The position numbers and the translations under genes are program-made. A stretch of 64,000 bases of DNA from Maribacter sp. (GTDB lineage: Bacteria > Bacteroidota > Bacteroidia > Flavobacteriales > Flavobacteriaceae). Positions 16,608 to 24,396 of the stretch are shown piece by piece; position 1 is the stretch's first letter, and each line of letters opens with the position of its first letter. The stretch lies in contig DRFI01000011.1 in NCBI GenBank assembly GCA_011050675.1, forward strand, positions 1 to 64,000, given 5' to 3'. The notes beneath the pieces were generated by a model. That model worked only from the letters and a program-made list of their open reading frames with translations, was not told the DNA's origin and searched no databases.

Positions 16608-17339
16608 TTAGTACTTATGTACGCTACCCGATACCGATTTGTTCTTCTGTACCGATGGATCACCTTTGTAAGATATGTTACCACCACTAGAAGCTTCTGC
16701 TGTTAGGTTATCGGTAACATCTATACTAATGTTGGCGCCACTACTAGCATCGGCGGTAGCAACTAAAGTTGATAAGTCTTTAGCTTTAATATTTGCACCA
16801 CTACTGGCATCCACATAAACTTCTTTGGCAGTACCTTCTAAAGATATGTTTGCACCGCTGCTGGCATCAATGTCCATATTAGTGGCGTGGACATTAGCAT
16901 TTATAATAGCACCGCTACTTGCATCTACTTCTAATTTATCTGATTGAATTTTATTTTCAGTAGTTAAATGAGAACCGCTAGATGCGTAAAGTCCAGAAAC
17001 ATTTGGCATGGTCACGTATACTTTTTTGGTTGCGCGACCAATGTTTTCGATACAATGAATTTTTAATTTTCCGTTTTTAATATCAGTACCTATTAGGTCC
17101 ATAATATTTTCGTCAGCTTCAACAGAGATGTCAAAATCTGAACCTTGGGTTACGAAAACTTCTAAACCTTCAGAAGCAGATACTTCTGTAAATTCTCCGG
17201 TTATTTCTCTAGTTTCTTCAACGACTACGCCGTTACCTGTTTCACCTGATCCAAAATCTCCGAAGTTAATGTCAAAGCCACAAGATGTAAGTAATAAGGC
17301 TAAGACGAGTGCGACTGTAATTCTAACTAGTGTTGTCAT
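16608..17339 (-). CDS. DUF2807 (GIN domain) lipoprotein with ASSG repeats
   Basis: The start at 17339 is chosen because it yields MTTLVRITVALVLALLLTSC, a lipoprotein signal with Cys20; the longer frame only adds a 43-residue tail. The 243-residue product has the DUF2807 opening (FTEVSASEGLEVFVTQG) followed by six ASSG units at roughly 20-residue spacing (for example DASSGANISLEG, DASSGANIKAKD), which should stack as a right-handed beta-helix. DUF2807 proteins are putative head domains of surface adhesins with no known enzymatic role. Last gene of the group headed by DUF4870, 106 bases after the PspC gene, with a terminator just behind it. Confidence 0.88.
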   Translation of the reverse strand: MTTLVRITVALVLALLLTSCGFDINFGDFGSGETGNGVVVEETREITGEFTEVSASEGLEVFVTQGSDFDISVEADENIMDLIGTDIKNGKLKIHCIENIGRATKKVYVTMPNVSGLYASSGSHLTTENKIQSDKLEVDASSGAIINANVHATNMDIDASSGANISLEGTAKEVYVDASSGANIKAKDLSTLVATADASSGANISIDVTDNLTAEASSGGNISYKGDPSVQKNKSVSGSVHKY

Positions 17340-17445
17340 GATTGTTTGTTTTATGATTGTTATTTGATGATGTAAAAATGATTGATTTTTAATTCTTCTA
17401 CGATTAATAAATACTGAATTGTTGTTTAAGATGTCTGAACTGTAA

Positions 17446-19236
17446 TTAGTTGATACTATCGTTGGCATCTATCTTTACGCCATTTTGATCTAATTTCATT
17501 TTAAACGATTCTCCGTTATCATTAACGTCAATGTCAATTCCGTTTTCGTTGATAATGATTTTACCTTTATCGCCATTATCATTAATATTAATATCGATTC
17601 CATTTTCATTGATATTGATGCGATTAGAGCTGTTGTCATCTTCGTCTTCCATTTCAATAAATTCTGGACAATCTAGACATTCAAGCTCGCCATCTTCGGT
17701 CATTTTCCAAACATATCCTTCAAGTCCGTCAATATCTCTGTCCGTATTCACGGTAGTGATCCATTCTCTAGAACTCATTTGGTCATAGGTTAAAATAGTA
17801 CCTACGGGCAAGAATATATTTACTCTTACTTCTTGATCCTTAAACTTAGGTCCTTGCGTAGTTAAGTAATCGTCAAAAGAAAGAGTGTTGCCGTTTACCT
17901 CATACTCATATACGATTTGGTTAGCGATCTCTTTTGCTTCTCTGTTAGATGGTCCGTCAGCTTCTCTACGTATTTGAATGCGCACCAAAGTGTCTTGAGA
18001 CTTACGAATACGGAATCTAACATCGTCTGAAACTAAAACCTTGTTACCAGCTTCGTCATAAGATATAAAGGTATCACCCATATGCATATCCTTTTCGTAG
18101 TCATACTCATCTGTAGATACTAACCTAATATTTAAAGTATCTGAAGGCATGATTGAGGTAATTTCACTTTCTACAGAAGTACTACCTGTGTATGCATGAG
18201 ATGCCGCTTCTCTAATACCAAAGACAATTAATAGTATTATAGAAATCAACCATAATCCTAATAAAGAGAACTTAGCAACCCTGCCAATAGATTTCAGGTT
18301 GTTTACCAATATTTTTAATCCTAAGTACATTAAGAAGAAAAATGGAATACCGATAGCAAAAAACGCTAATAATGATACCACCCATATAGGTAAATCGGTA
18401 GAGTTTACTACGTTATAGAAATCAATACCAGGTACATGAATAATATCTAAAATACCAACAGTAAACAGACCTACAAAAAGTCCAATTAATGTAGCGGCAC
18501 CAATGATAACCAGTAGAATACCAATGAATTTGCCGAAAATCTTAAAAAGGAACATTACGATGTCACCAAAGGTGTCAAAAATCGTTCTACCTCCTTTTTT
18601 GACGGTATTGCCTACTTTTTCATAGTCAACACTTTTTACACGATCCGCTACGTCATCAAAACCCTCTTTAACTTTACGTTCTATATTACTGATATTAACC
18701 GTTTCACCGCTCATATCTAATTTTTGAGCAGTAGTTTTAGCTTCAGGAATAAGAATCCAAAGAAGACCGTAGATAAAGATGAATCCGCCCCAAGTAAAAA
18801 TGGTCAAGAAAATCCAAAGTAGACGAATCCATAAAGGATCAATACTAAAGTAATGTGCTAACCCGGCAGATACACCGGCAACATATTTCTTTTCAGTATC
18901 TCTGTATAACTTTTTAACCCTGTTTTGGGCTGTAGTCGTTTTAGTTCTAGGTTCGTCTTCAAAGATGTCTTCATCTACCATATAATCTTCGGGTTGTCCC
19001 ATGATGGCGATAACTTCATCTACTTCTTTTTGAGTGATTACCTGTCTTTCGTTTTCTAACTTATCGTGAAAAAGTTCAGCTATACGAGCTTCTATATCGG
19101 CAATGATTTCATCGCTCCCCGGTGTATTGGCAAAAGAACGTTTTACAGATTCTAAATACCTACGCATTATATTATATGCCTCTTCGTCTATATGGAAGAG
19201 CATGTTTGCTAAATTTATATTTACTGTCTTGTTCAT
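17446..19236 (-). CDS. PspC-domain membrane protein with acidic repeat tail
   Basis: A 596-residue protein starting MNKTVNINLANMLFHIDEEA, the usual N-terminus of this Bacteroidetes PspC group; a longer frame starting at 19293 overlaps the upstream PadR gene and is not used. After an N-terminal helical region (1-90), a PspC domain sits at about residues 105-165 (KLYRDTEKKYVAGVSAGLAHYFSIDP, GLLWILIPEA; shown in part). Three to four further membrane helices follow (about 220-350), then a periplasmic beta-rich region and a C-terminal repeat built on NENGIDI/NDNGD units. PspC proteins sense or buffer membrane stress. Two bases separate this start from the PadR stop. Confidence 0.88.
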   Translation of the reverse strand: MNKTVNINLANMLFHIDEEAYNIMRRYLESVKRSFANTPGSDEIIADIEARIAELFHDKLENERQVITQKEVDEVIAIMGQPEDYMVDEDIFEDEPRTKTTTAQNRVKKLYRDTEKKYVAGVSAGLAHYFSIDPLWIRLLWIFLTIFTWGGFIFIYGLLWILIPEAKTTAQKLDMSGETVNISNIERKVKEGFDDVADRVKSVDYEKVGNTVKKGGRTIFDTFGDIVMFLFKIFGKFIGILLVIIGAATLIGLFVGLFTVGILDIIHVPGIDFYNVVNSTDLPIWVVSLLAFFAIGIPFFFLMYLGLKILVNNLKSIGRVAKFSLLGLWLISIILLIVFGIREAASHAYTGSTSVESEITSIMPSDTLNIRLVSTDEYDYEKDMHMGDTFISYDEAGNKVLVSDDVRFRIRKSQDTLVRIQIRREADGPSNREAKEIANQIVYEYEVNGNTLSFDDYLTTQGPKFKDQEVRVNIFLPVGTILTYDQMSSREWITTVNTDRDIDGLEGYVWKMTEDGELECLDCPEFIEMEDEDDNSSNRININENGIDININDNGDKGKIIINENGIDIDVNDNGESFKMKLDQNGVKIDANDSIN

Positions 19237-19238
19237 CG

Positions 19239-19574
19239 TTAGCTGTTTTTTGAGTTGGTTACCAGGTTGGTGGCTTTTCTTAATTCGTCCCAAGTAGTAT
19301 CTAGTTCCTTAAGAAAAAGTTTACCGGTCTCGGTTAGGGTATAGTATTTACGTGGTGGTCCAGAAGTAGATTCTTCCCAACGGTAGTTTAGAAGTCCTGC
19401 ATTTTTTAATCTGGTAAGTAGCGGATAAATAGTTCCTTCTACTACAAGCATTTTAGCATCTTTTAGCGTTCCTAAGATTTCAGAAGCATACTTGTCTTGC
19501 CCGTTTAATATGGACAGGATGCAATACTCCAAAACCCCTTTACGCATTTGCGCTTTTGTATTTTCTACATTCAT
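19239..19574 (-). CDS. PadR family transcriptional regulator
   Basis: A 111-residue winged-helix regulator. The start MNVENTKAQMRKG (19574) matches the usual family N-terminus; the longer frame adds 23 unlikely residues. The PadR core is clear: GVLEYCILSILNGQDKYA (14-31), VVEGTIYPLLTRLKNAGLL and WEESTSGPPRKYYTLTETG, a wing with the conserved PRKYY motif. Such proteins are mostly repressors that release DNA on ligand or stress. It is placed directly before the PspC gene, and a matching palindrome overlaps the promoter of the DUF4870 gene upstream, so autoregulation of the whole group is likely. Confidence 0.93.
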   Translation of the reverse strand: MNVENTKAQMRKGVLEYCILSILNGQDKYASEILGTLKDAKMLVVEGTIYPLLTRLKNAGLLNYRWEESTSGPPRKYYTLTETGKLFLKELDTTWDELRKATNLVTNSKNS

Positions 19575-19756
19575 AATCTCTTTTTGCTTTTTATGCAGTC
19601 CCGCTTTCGGAGGGGATTGCTCCATCGTCTCTGTTGTCTGCATAGATTAACTGTTCGTTTTTTGTTTGATGAATAAACATCTTGATTGATTTTTTTGATT
19701 GATAAATAAACTCCTAAAGGTGTGATTAATACCCTGCTTTACTATAAACTATTACT

Positions 19757-20239
19757 CTATTTGATGAATTTTATGGTTAAAGGATATTCGAAAACTTCAC
19801 CTTCATTAGTTTTAATAGTTGCTAAAATGGTGTATACAATATTGATGATAAATATGGCTGATTGGGCTAAGCCGAGTAATGCTACTGGTATCATCCAAGG
19901 ACCAAAAAGATCATCGGTATCAAAATTGAAACTGATATTTTTGAAACTGTGCATATTGGATAAAGCAAAATTGTCAAAGTCAAAAACGTTTGGTAGAAAC
20001 CCACCTAAGAAAAAAGGTATGCTAATCATACCTACAAGAATAGAGTAGAGTAGAATACTAATTTGAAAGTTTAGCGCCTGTTTGCCATTGTGGTCTACAA
20101 ACGAATATTCTTTTTTATTCGCTGTCCATAATACAAGTGGAATGATGAAGTTCCCAAACGGAATAAAGAATTTAGAGAACGTACTTGCATGGATGAGTGC
20201 AGAGAGGTTTCTTTCGTGCTTTGTTATTGTTTCTGTCAT
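19757..20239 (-). CDS. DUF4870 membrane protein
   Basis: A 160-residue protein of the DUF4870 (Tic20-like) family. Signature: ERNLSALIHASTF near the N-terminus, FIPFGNFIIPLVLWTANKKE (about 24-43), the conserved VDHNGKQALNFQ (about 48-59), then three hydrophobic helices (about 60-80, 115-145). It is a small inner-membrane protein of unknown function. It is the first gene of the group DUF4870-PadR-PspC-DUF2807; 182 bases separate it from PadR. A promoter with an overlapping palindrome lies upstream of it. Confidence 0.88.
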   Translation of the reverse strand: MTETITKHERNLSALIHASTFSKFFIPFGNFIIPLVLWTANKKEYSFVDHNGKQALNFQISILLYSILVGMISIPFFLGGFLPNVFDFDNFALSNMHSFKNISFNFDTDDLFGPWMIPVALLGLAQSAIFIINIVYTILATIKTNEGEVFEYPLTIKFIK

Positions 20240-20318
20240 GATTGGTTCGTTGATGATGATGATTGATTTTAATACTATGTAAAAGCCAATTACTTTGATA
20301 ACCTATTAACTTCCTATG

Positions 20319-20360
20319 CAAATATATGGCTAAAAAAAGGTACTATGTAACGCATAGTAC
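20319..20360 (-). promoter_or_regulatory. Promoter of the DUF4870 group with overlapping palindromic operator
   Basis: On the minus strand a TATATTTG box (20326-20319) fits the -7 element TAnnTTTG. About 14-34 bases upstream lies a perfect 8-bp inverted repeat, GTACTATG at 20340-20347 and CATAGTAC at 20353-20360 around TAACG, covering where the -33 element must be. Binding there would block sigma. The symmetry, size and linkage to a padR gene make it the likely PadR operator. It may also affect the divergent DUF4442 gene at 20434. Confidence 0.65.
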
Positions 20361-20433
20361 TAATATTTAACAATATATTAACATTTTAGAATACTGTAAA
20401 TAATAGCTACTTTTATCAAAATAATTAAATAAT

Positions 20434-20889
20434 ATGGCGATCACAGCTAGTAAATTCAACATGTTCTCATTTTTAAAATTACCAGCAGCATGGTGGTGCG
20501 GAGTACGTTTAAGAGAAGTAGATAAAAGCAGGGCAATTGTCACCGTAAGACATAGATGGATCAATCAGAATCCGTTTAAATCTATGTTTTGGGCAGTGCA
20601 AGGTATGGCGGCAGAATTGTCTACAGGTGCCATGATGATAGACCAAATAGAAACTAGTGGTAAGAAAATATCTATGTTGGTTGCTAATAATAAAGCCAAT
20701 TTTTCAAAGAAGGCAACCGGTAAAATTACATTTACTTGTAATGACGGGCATTTAATAAAAGAAGCTTTAGATAAAACTATTGCAACAGGAGAAGGGCAAA
20801 CCATTTGGATGAAATCTGTTGGCGTAAATGAAGATGGAGTAGTGGTAAGTACCTTTGATTTTGAATGGACGGTGAGGTTGAAGAAGTAA
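20434..20889 (+). CDS. DUF4442 family hotdog-fold protein
   Basis: A 151-residue protein of the DUF4442 family, which adopts the thioesterase-like hotdog fold. Seen: KLPAAWWCGVRLREVD near the N-terminus, RHRWINQNPFKSMFWAVQGMAAELSTG (residues about 40-66, the helix of the fold; shown in part), and VSTFDFEWTVR at the C-terminus. Members probably act on acyl-CoA or similar thioesters but no activity is established. Cytoplasmic. Divergent from DUF4870, with a TACTTTTA box at 20412-20419 close to the -7 consensus. Confidence 0.8.
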   Translation: MAITASKFNMFSFLKLPAAWWCGVRLREVDKSRAIVTVRHRWINQNPFKSMFWAVQGMAAELSTGAMMIDQIETSGKKISMLVANNKANFSKKATGKITFTCNDGHLIKEALDKTIATGEGQTIWMKSVGVNEDGVVVSTFDFEWTVRLKK

Positions 20890-21015
20890 TGCTTAATGCC
20901 AATTAATAGAAAAAAATACTCATTTTAAGACATATTACGATGGTATTTAATAGTTAAAAACTAAAGTTTGTAGCTTAATGACAGCAAATGTTATCGTTTT
21001 AATAAGGTATATATA

Positions 21016-22029
21016 TTAGAATTGAATAGTAGCGCATTTAAATTTTTGCAAGCTTTGGATTTCCGTTTTCGCTTTTAATTGTTTTGATGATTTATTTGCA
21101 TTTTCATCAATTTTCAAAAAGTCTTCAAAAGAATATTCCATATTATGGAGTTCAAAAATTTTCTTTACAATCGCTTCTCTACTTGGGGTATTAAAAGAAT
21201 TTGCTAGATAGCTAACTCCCATAATACTTGTCTGTTCTGGTCTCCAGAAACCAGTACTTCTATAATTACCCCCTTCATAAGCTCCTACATGTTCATATCC
21301 ATCAAGTCCTATAAAATGTTTCCATTTAATGGAAGTCAAATTATTGGTGGAATCTAAATTGGCAGTATTATTTGCTAAGGCGTATGCCGGGTAATCCTCT
21401 CTAATATACTCATCTCCCAAACTTGCAAAGGCATGACCAACCTCATGAATCATTATTTCGTTATTTCCATCTCCAAATACTGCAAGATTTCCATTAAGAA
21501 CTGCGAATCCATTAACCTTTGCATTTTTACCATTTACAGATAAAAGCACTAGGTTTTTCCCGTTCTGTGGGTCAAAATTCTGTTTTTCTAAATATTCAGT
21601 AATAGGATTCCAATTCTCAAGAAGTAGATTTCCATCAGAATCTACATAAGCACCAAAAGGAGTTTCCACTACAAGACCACCATCATCGGATTTAGAGGAT
21701 TTAGATTCTGCATATATAATATATGCATTAAAATATTCCTTGTATTCAGAAAATGGAGGAGTGTTAAAAAGATAATTGATATTACTTAGAGCATGTGTTC
21801 TATATTTTCCATTTTCTGCCTCTAAATCATTTTGAAAATAGATATCTCCAAGAAATATTACGTTAATGCCATTACTCTTATTATTTTCAAAAACGATTTC
21901 AATATCTCCGTCGTTAAAAAATTGATCATCAGTAGTATAGGTCAAATTATCTGCCGACTCTTCTTTTCCACATGATATGAATACAGTAATAAAAAGGAGT
22001 AGAATAATTTTTGAAAGTGTTTTGTACAT
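21016..22029 (-). CDS. M64 family zinc metallopeptidase, lipoprotein
   Basis: A 337-residue exported peptidase of the M64 (IgA peptidase) family. A lipoprotein signal ends at Cys20 (TVFISC). The zinc motif HEVGH is at 195-199 in IMIHEVGHAFASLGDEY, the extended motif characteristic of M64. N-terminal to it, INVIFLGDIYFQND (55-68) matches the family start where the peptide chain begins as 'nvvilGDGYt'. M64 enzymes of gut bacteria cut IgA hinge regions, but environmental homologues have unknown substrates; it is more likely a general surface or periplasmic peptidase here. Monocistronic, with AT-rich flanks. Confidence 0.87.
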   Translation of the reverse strand: MYKTLSKIILLLFITVFISCGKEESADNLTYTTDDQFFNDGDIEIVFENNKSNGINVIFLGDIYFQNDLEAENGKYRTHALSNINYLFNTPPFSEYKEYFNAYIIYAESKSSKSDDGGLVVETPFGAYVDSDGNLLLENWNPITEYLEKQNFDPQNGKNLVLLSVNGKNAKVNGFAVLNGNLAVFGDGNNEIMIHEVGHAFASLGDEYIREDYPAYALANNTANLDSTNNLTSIKWKHFIGLDGYEHVGAYEGGNYRSTGFWRPEQTSIMGVSYLANSFNTPSREAIVKKIFELHNMEYSFEDFLKIDENANKSSKQLKAKTEIQSLQKFKCATIQF

Positions 22030-22161
22030 GATAAATAGCGGTTGAAATTAAATCTGTTTCAGTAAAATTATAACTATTATATTTTTAATAAATTGCTCGT
22101 AAATTGTTTAAAGTGATAATATATATTTTAAGAAAATTAACTGTATAAATTTATTTTAAAA

Positions 22162-22677
22162 ATGGGAGCATCTTCATTTAATTTTCAGGAAACACAGAAA
22201 TTCACCCAATGGTGGCTGTGGTTGATAATACTGGCTCCAATAATCTTAACTGGATTAAAAATAGTAAGTAGTATTATGGTTGTTTTTAGTGGTTACATTC
22301 CAGATGATTCTGGTAACAACAGCATGATGTGGATAGCAAATAGAATACCTCTTAGTAAAATAGTATTTGTTCTACTTTACTTGCTTACCATTTTGTTTTT
22401 AGCAATAGCAAAGCTAAAAGTGGTGGTATCTGATACTATTAAAATTCGGCATCTTATGTTCTTTAAAAAAGTAATTAGTCTAAGCGATATTGTAGAGGCA
22501 ACAGCTATTAATTATGACTTTGTGGGATATGGCATTAGAAAAACTAAAAAGTACGGTACTGTTTTTAATGTTAAGGGAAAAGAAGGCATTTCTTTAACAC
22601 TTAAAAATGGAAAGAAATACCTTATTGGTACGCAAAGGTCTCAAGAATTTTTGAAATCCATATCAAAAAATAGTTGA
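22162..22677 (+). CDS. Small membrane protein with PH-like C-terminal domain
   Basis: A 171-residue protein with two membrane helices (about residues 17-40 and 74-93) and a C-terminal domain of about 75 residues (KVVVSDTIKIRHLMFFKK, ISLTLKNGKKYLIGTQRS) whose strand pattern suggests the bacterial PH-like domain found in membrane proteins of the YdbT/YcxX kind. Function is unknown. It is followed after 62 bases by the AIM24-like gene on the same strand; an operon is possible. Confidence 0.65.
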   Translation: MGASSFNFQETQKFTQWWLWLIILAPIILTGLKIVSSIMVVFSGYIPDDSGNNSMMWIANRIPLSKIVFVLLYLLTILFLAIAKLKVVVSDTIKIRHLMFFKKVISLSDIVEATAINYDFVGYGIRKTKKYGTVFNVKGKEGISLTLKNGKKYLIGTQRSQEFLKSISKNS

Positions 22678-22739
22678 TTTGCTGTAACAAAAGGACTCCA
22701 TCCTACAACTAATAAGCATCAATCAAAAAAAATTAAGAA

Positions 22740-23537
22740 ATGAACGCACACGAAATAGATTACGAGATTTTAGGTGAAGAAATGCAATATGTTGAAATAG
22801 AGCTTGATCCGCAAGAGGCAGTTGTTGCCGAAGCTGGTAGCTTTATGATGATGGAAACAGATATTAAAATGAGTACTATTTTTGGCGATGGTAGCAATCA
22901 AGATAATAGTGTTTTAGGTAAGATTTTCTCTGCAGGTAAACGTATGCTTACTGGTGAAAGTTTGTTCATGACCGCATTTTTAAATATTGGTCAAGGCAAG
23001 AAGAAAGTAAGTTTTGCTTCGCCATATCCAGGTAAAATTTTACCAATAGATTTATCTGAAATGGGCGGGCGCTTTATTTGTCAGAAAGATGCTTTTTTGT
23101 GTGCTGCACAAGGGGTTTCCGTAGGTATAGAGGTTTCAAAGAAACTAGGTCGCGGATTATTTGGAGGAGAAGGTTTTATCATGCAAAAATTAGAAGGTGA
23201 TGGTATGGCATTCATTCATGCAGGCGGTACGTTGGCTAAAAGAACATTAGGACCTGGAGAAGTATTGAAAGTTGATACAGGTTGTATTGTTGGTTTCACA
23301 AAAGATGTAGACTATGATATTGAATTTGTAGGCGGTATTCGTAATACGGTTTTTGGAGGGGAAGGATTGTTCTTCGCAACGCTTCGCGGACCAGGTACCG
23401 TTTACATTCAATCATTACCATTTAGTCGTTTAGCAGGTAGAGTATTGGCGTCGATACCAAGAGGAGGAAAGGATAAAGGAGAAGGTAGTATATTAGGTAC
23501 ATTAGGTGATATTGTTGGTGGTGATAATAGGTTTTAA
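22740..23537 (+). CDS. AIM24 / TIGR00266 family protein
   Basis: A 265-residue cytoplasmic protein of the AIM24 family (TIGR00266). Characteristic features are EIDYEILGEEMQYVEIELDP at the start, VAEAGSFMMME (about 29-39), SPYPGKILPIDLSE, the KLEGDGMAFIHAGG stretch and GGEGLFFATLRGPG near the C-terminus. The fold is a double beta-roll; bacterial members have no established function, though the mitochondrial namesake supports inner-membrane organisation. Length is normal. The next 860 bases contain no intact gene. Confidence 0.9.
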   Translation: MNAHEIDYEILGEEMQYVEIELDPQEAVVAEAGSFMMMETDIKMSTIFGDGSNQDNSVLGKIFSAGKRMLTGESLFMTAFLNIGQGKKKVSFASPYPGKILPIDLSEMGGRFICQKDAFLCAAQGVSVGIEVSKKLGRGLFGGEGFIMQKLEGDGMAFIHAGGTLAKRTLGPGEVLKVDTGCIVGFTKDVDYDIEFVGGIRNTVFGGEGLFFATLRGPGTVYIQSLPFSRLAGRVLASIPRGGKDKGEGSILGTLGDIVGGDNRF

Positions 23538-23582
23538 TTATACTATTGTTTGTTCTAATTAATACGATTGAGAAATAGGAAA

Positions 23583-23739
23583 GAACAATAACAAATTTCG
23601 GACCTAAGGCTTTCAGAAATAGCCTACGTCGTTCGTCTTAATAATTTGTATCGGTTCAAAAGAGCCTTTAATGTAGGATATATTATTCGGCTCGTTTTAA
23701 GGAATATACAACCAATACAAATTATTAAAACTATTGTTC
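23583..23739. repeat. Long imperfect palindrome (MITE-like or structured RNA)
   Basis: Three nested arms pair: GAACAATA (23583-23590) with the start of TATTGTTC (23732-23739), a 19-base arm at 23638-23656 with 23710-23728 (18 of 19 bases), and AAAAGAGCC (23658-23666) with GGCTCGTTTT (23689-23698, one bulge). The structure spans about 157 bases with no coding frame. It could be a non-autonomous mobile element or a structured RNA; no target-site duplication was identified. Confidence 0.45.
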
Positions 23740-23995
23740 ATAGAATGCTATAAATTATGTTATCATACGCTATTGATTTACCGTCTACACAGAATAATTA
23801 GCTAACAAAACTTGGATAATCTCTTATTGTACAGTTACATTAAGTATTGGGGAGCCGCTTTACTAAATTCGTTATGATAGCGAAAATCCAAATTTAGACC
23901 TGTTTTTTGTTAGCTCTAATTTCATTTGGAGTGCAAATGGGTCAATTTTTCTAAAAGCCAAGTGAAAAATGGAGGAAACTCAAATCTTATATTGA

Positions 23996-24193
23996 ATTTA
24001 CCCTAAGAAAGGCCTCACCCGAATTATTAACGATAGTCTTAAACTTGTCTAATTTGGCGAGGAAATTATTAATAACCCAATAACTTCTATTCGGTAGACA
24101 TTCGAATCGGATGAATGTAAAAATCTAATCCAAGTAAATGCCTATCCTACCGCTTTTACAGATGGGCTCAATTTAATTATTAAAAAAGGATAA
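23996..24193 (+). pseudogene. Decayed remnant of a gene with a type IX secretion sorting domain
   Basis: Reading in the frame that ends at TAA 24191-24193 gives short coding-like pieces broken by stops at 24050-24052 and 24101-24103. The last piece contains LIQVNAYPTAFTDGLNLII, which closely resembles the start of T9SS type A sorting domains (vYPNPFtdeLni). Piece 24053-24100 reads FGEEIINNPITSIR. No start codon and no intact frame remain, so this is gene debris, probably from a secreted surface protein. Confidence 0.45.
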
Positions 24194-24396
24194 GACATTT
24201 TTACCTAAAAAAAGCATTTAAAAGCCAAAGACACATTATAAGTTGCAATCCCCGTAATTTTTCACTTAATTTATTACTTCCCACTTAGCTATAACTTGTT
24301 GTTATTCAGTTAGTCGTAAGTCATAATATAGTATTGATATGCAAAAAAAATGATAAGAATAAGTTATTCTTGTTCTGTCACCAATTTAATTAAAGA

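Larger units (their letters stand above)
23538..24396. other. Gene-free interval with palindrome and decayed coding remnant
   Basis: No intact gene on either strand. From left to right: a long imperfect palindrome (23583-23739), AT-rich sequence with no recognisable content (23740-23990), frame-broken coding debris with a type IX sorting-domain signature (23996-24193), then AT-rich sequence including a perfect 6-bp palindrome GAATAA-G-TTATTC at 24357-24369 just before the hybrid kinase gene, which could be a regulator site. Confidence 0.6.

Noticed and set aside
23538..24396. Possible insertion sequence remnant
   Set aside because: No transposase-like text in any frame and no clear terminal repeats with target duplication; described instead as a palindrome plus gene debris.
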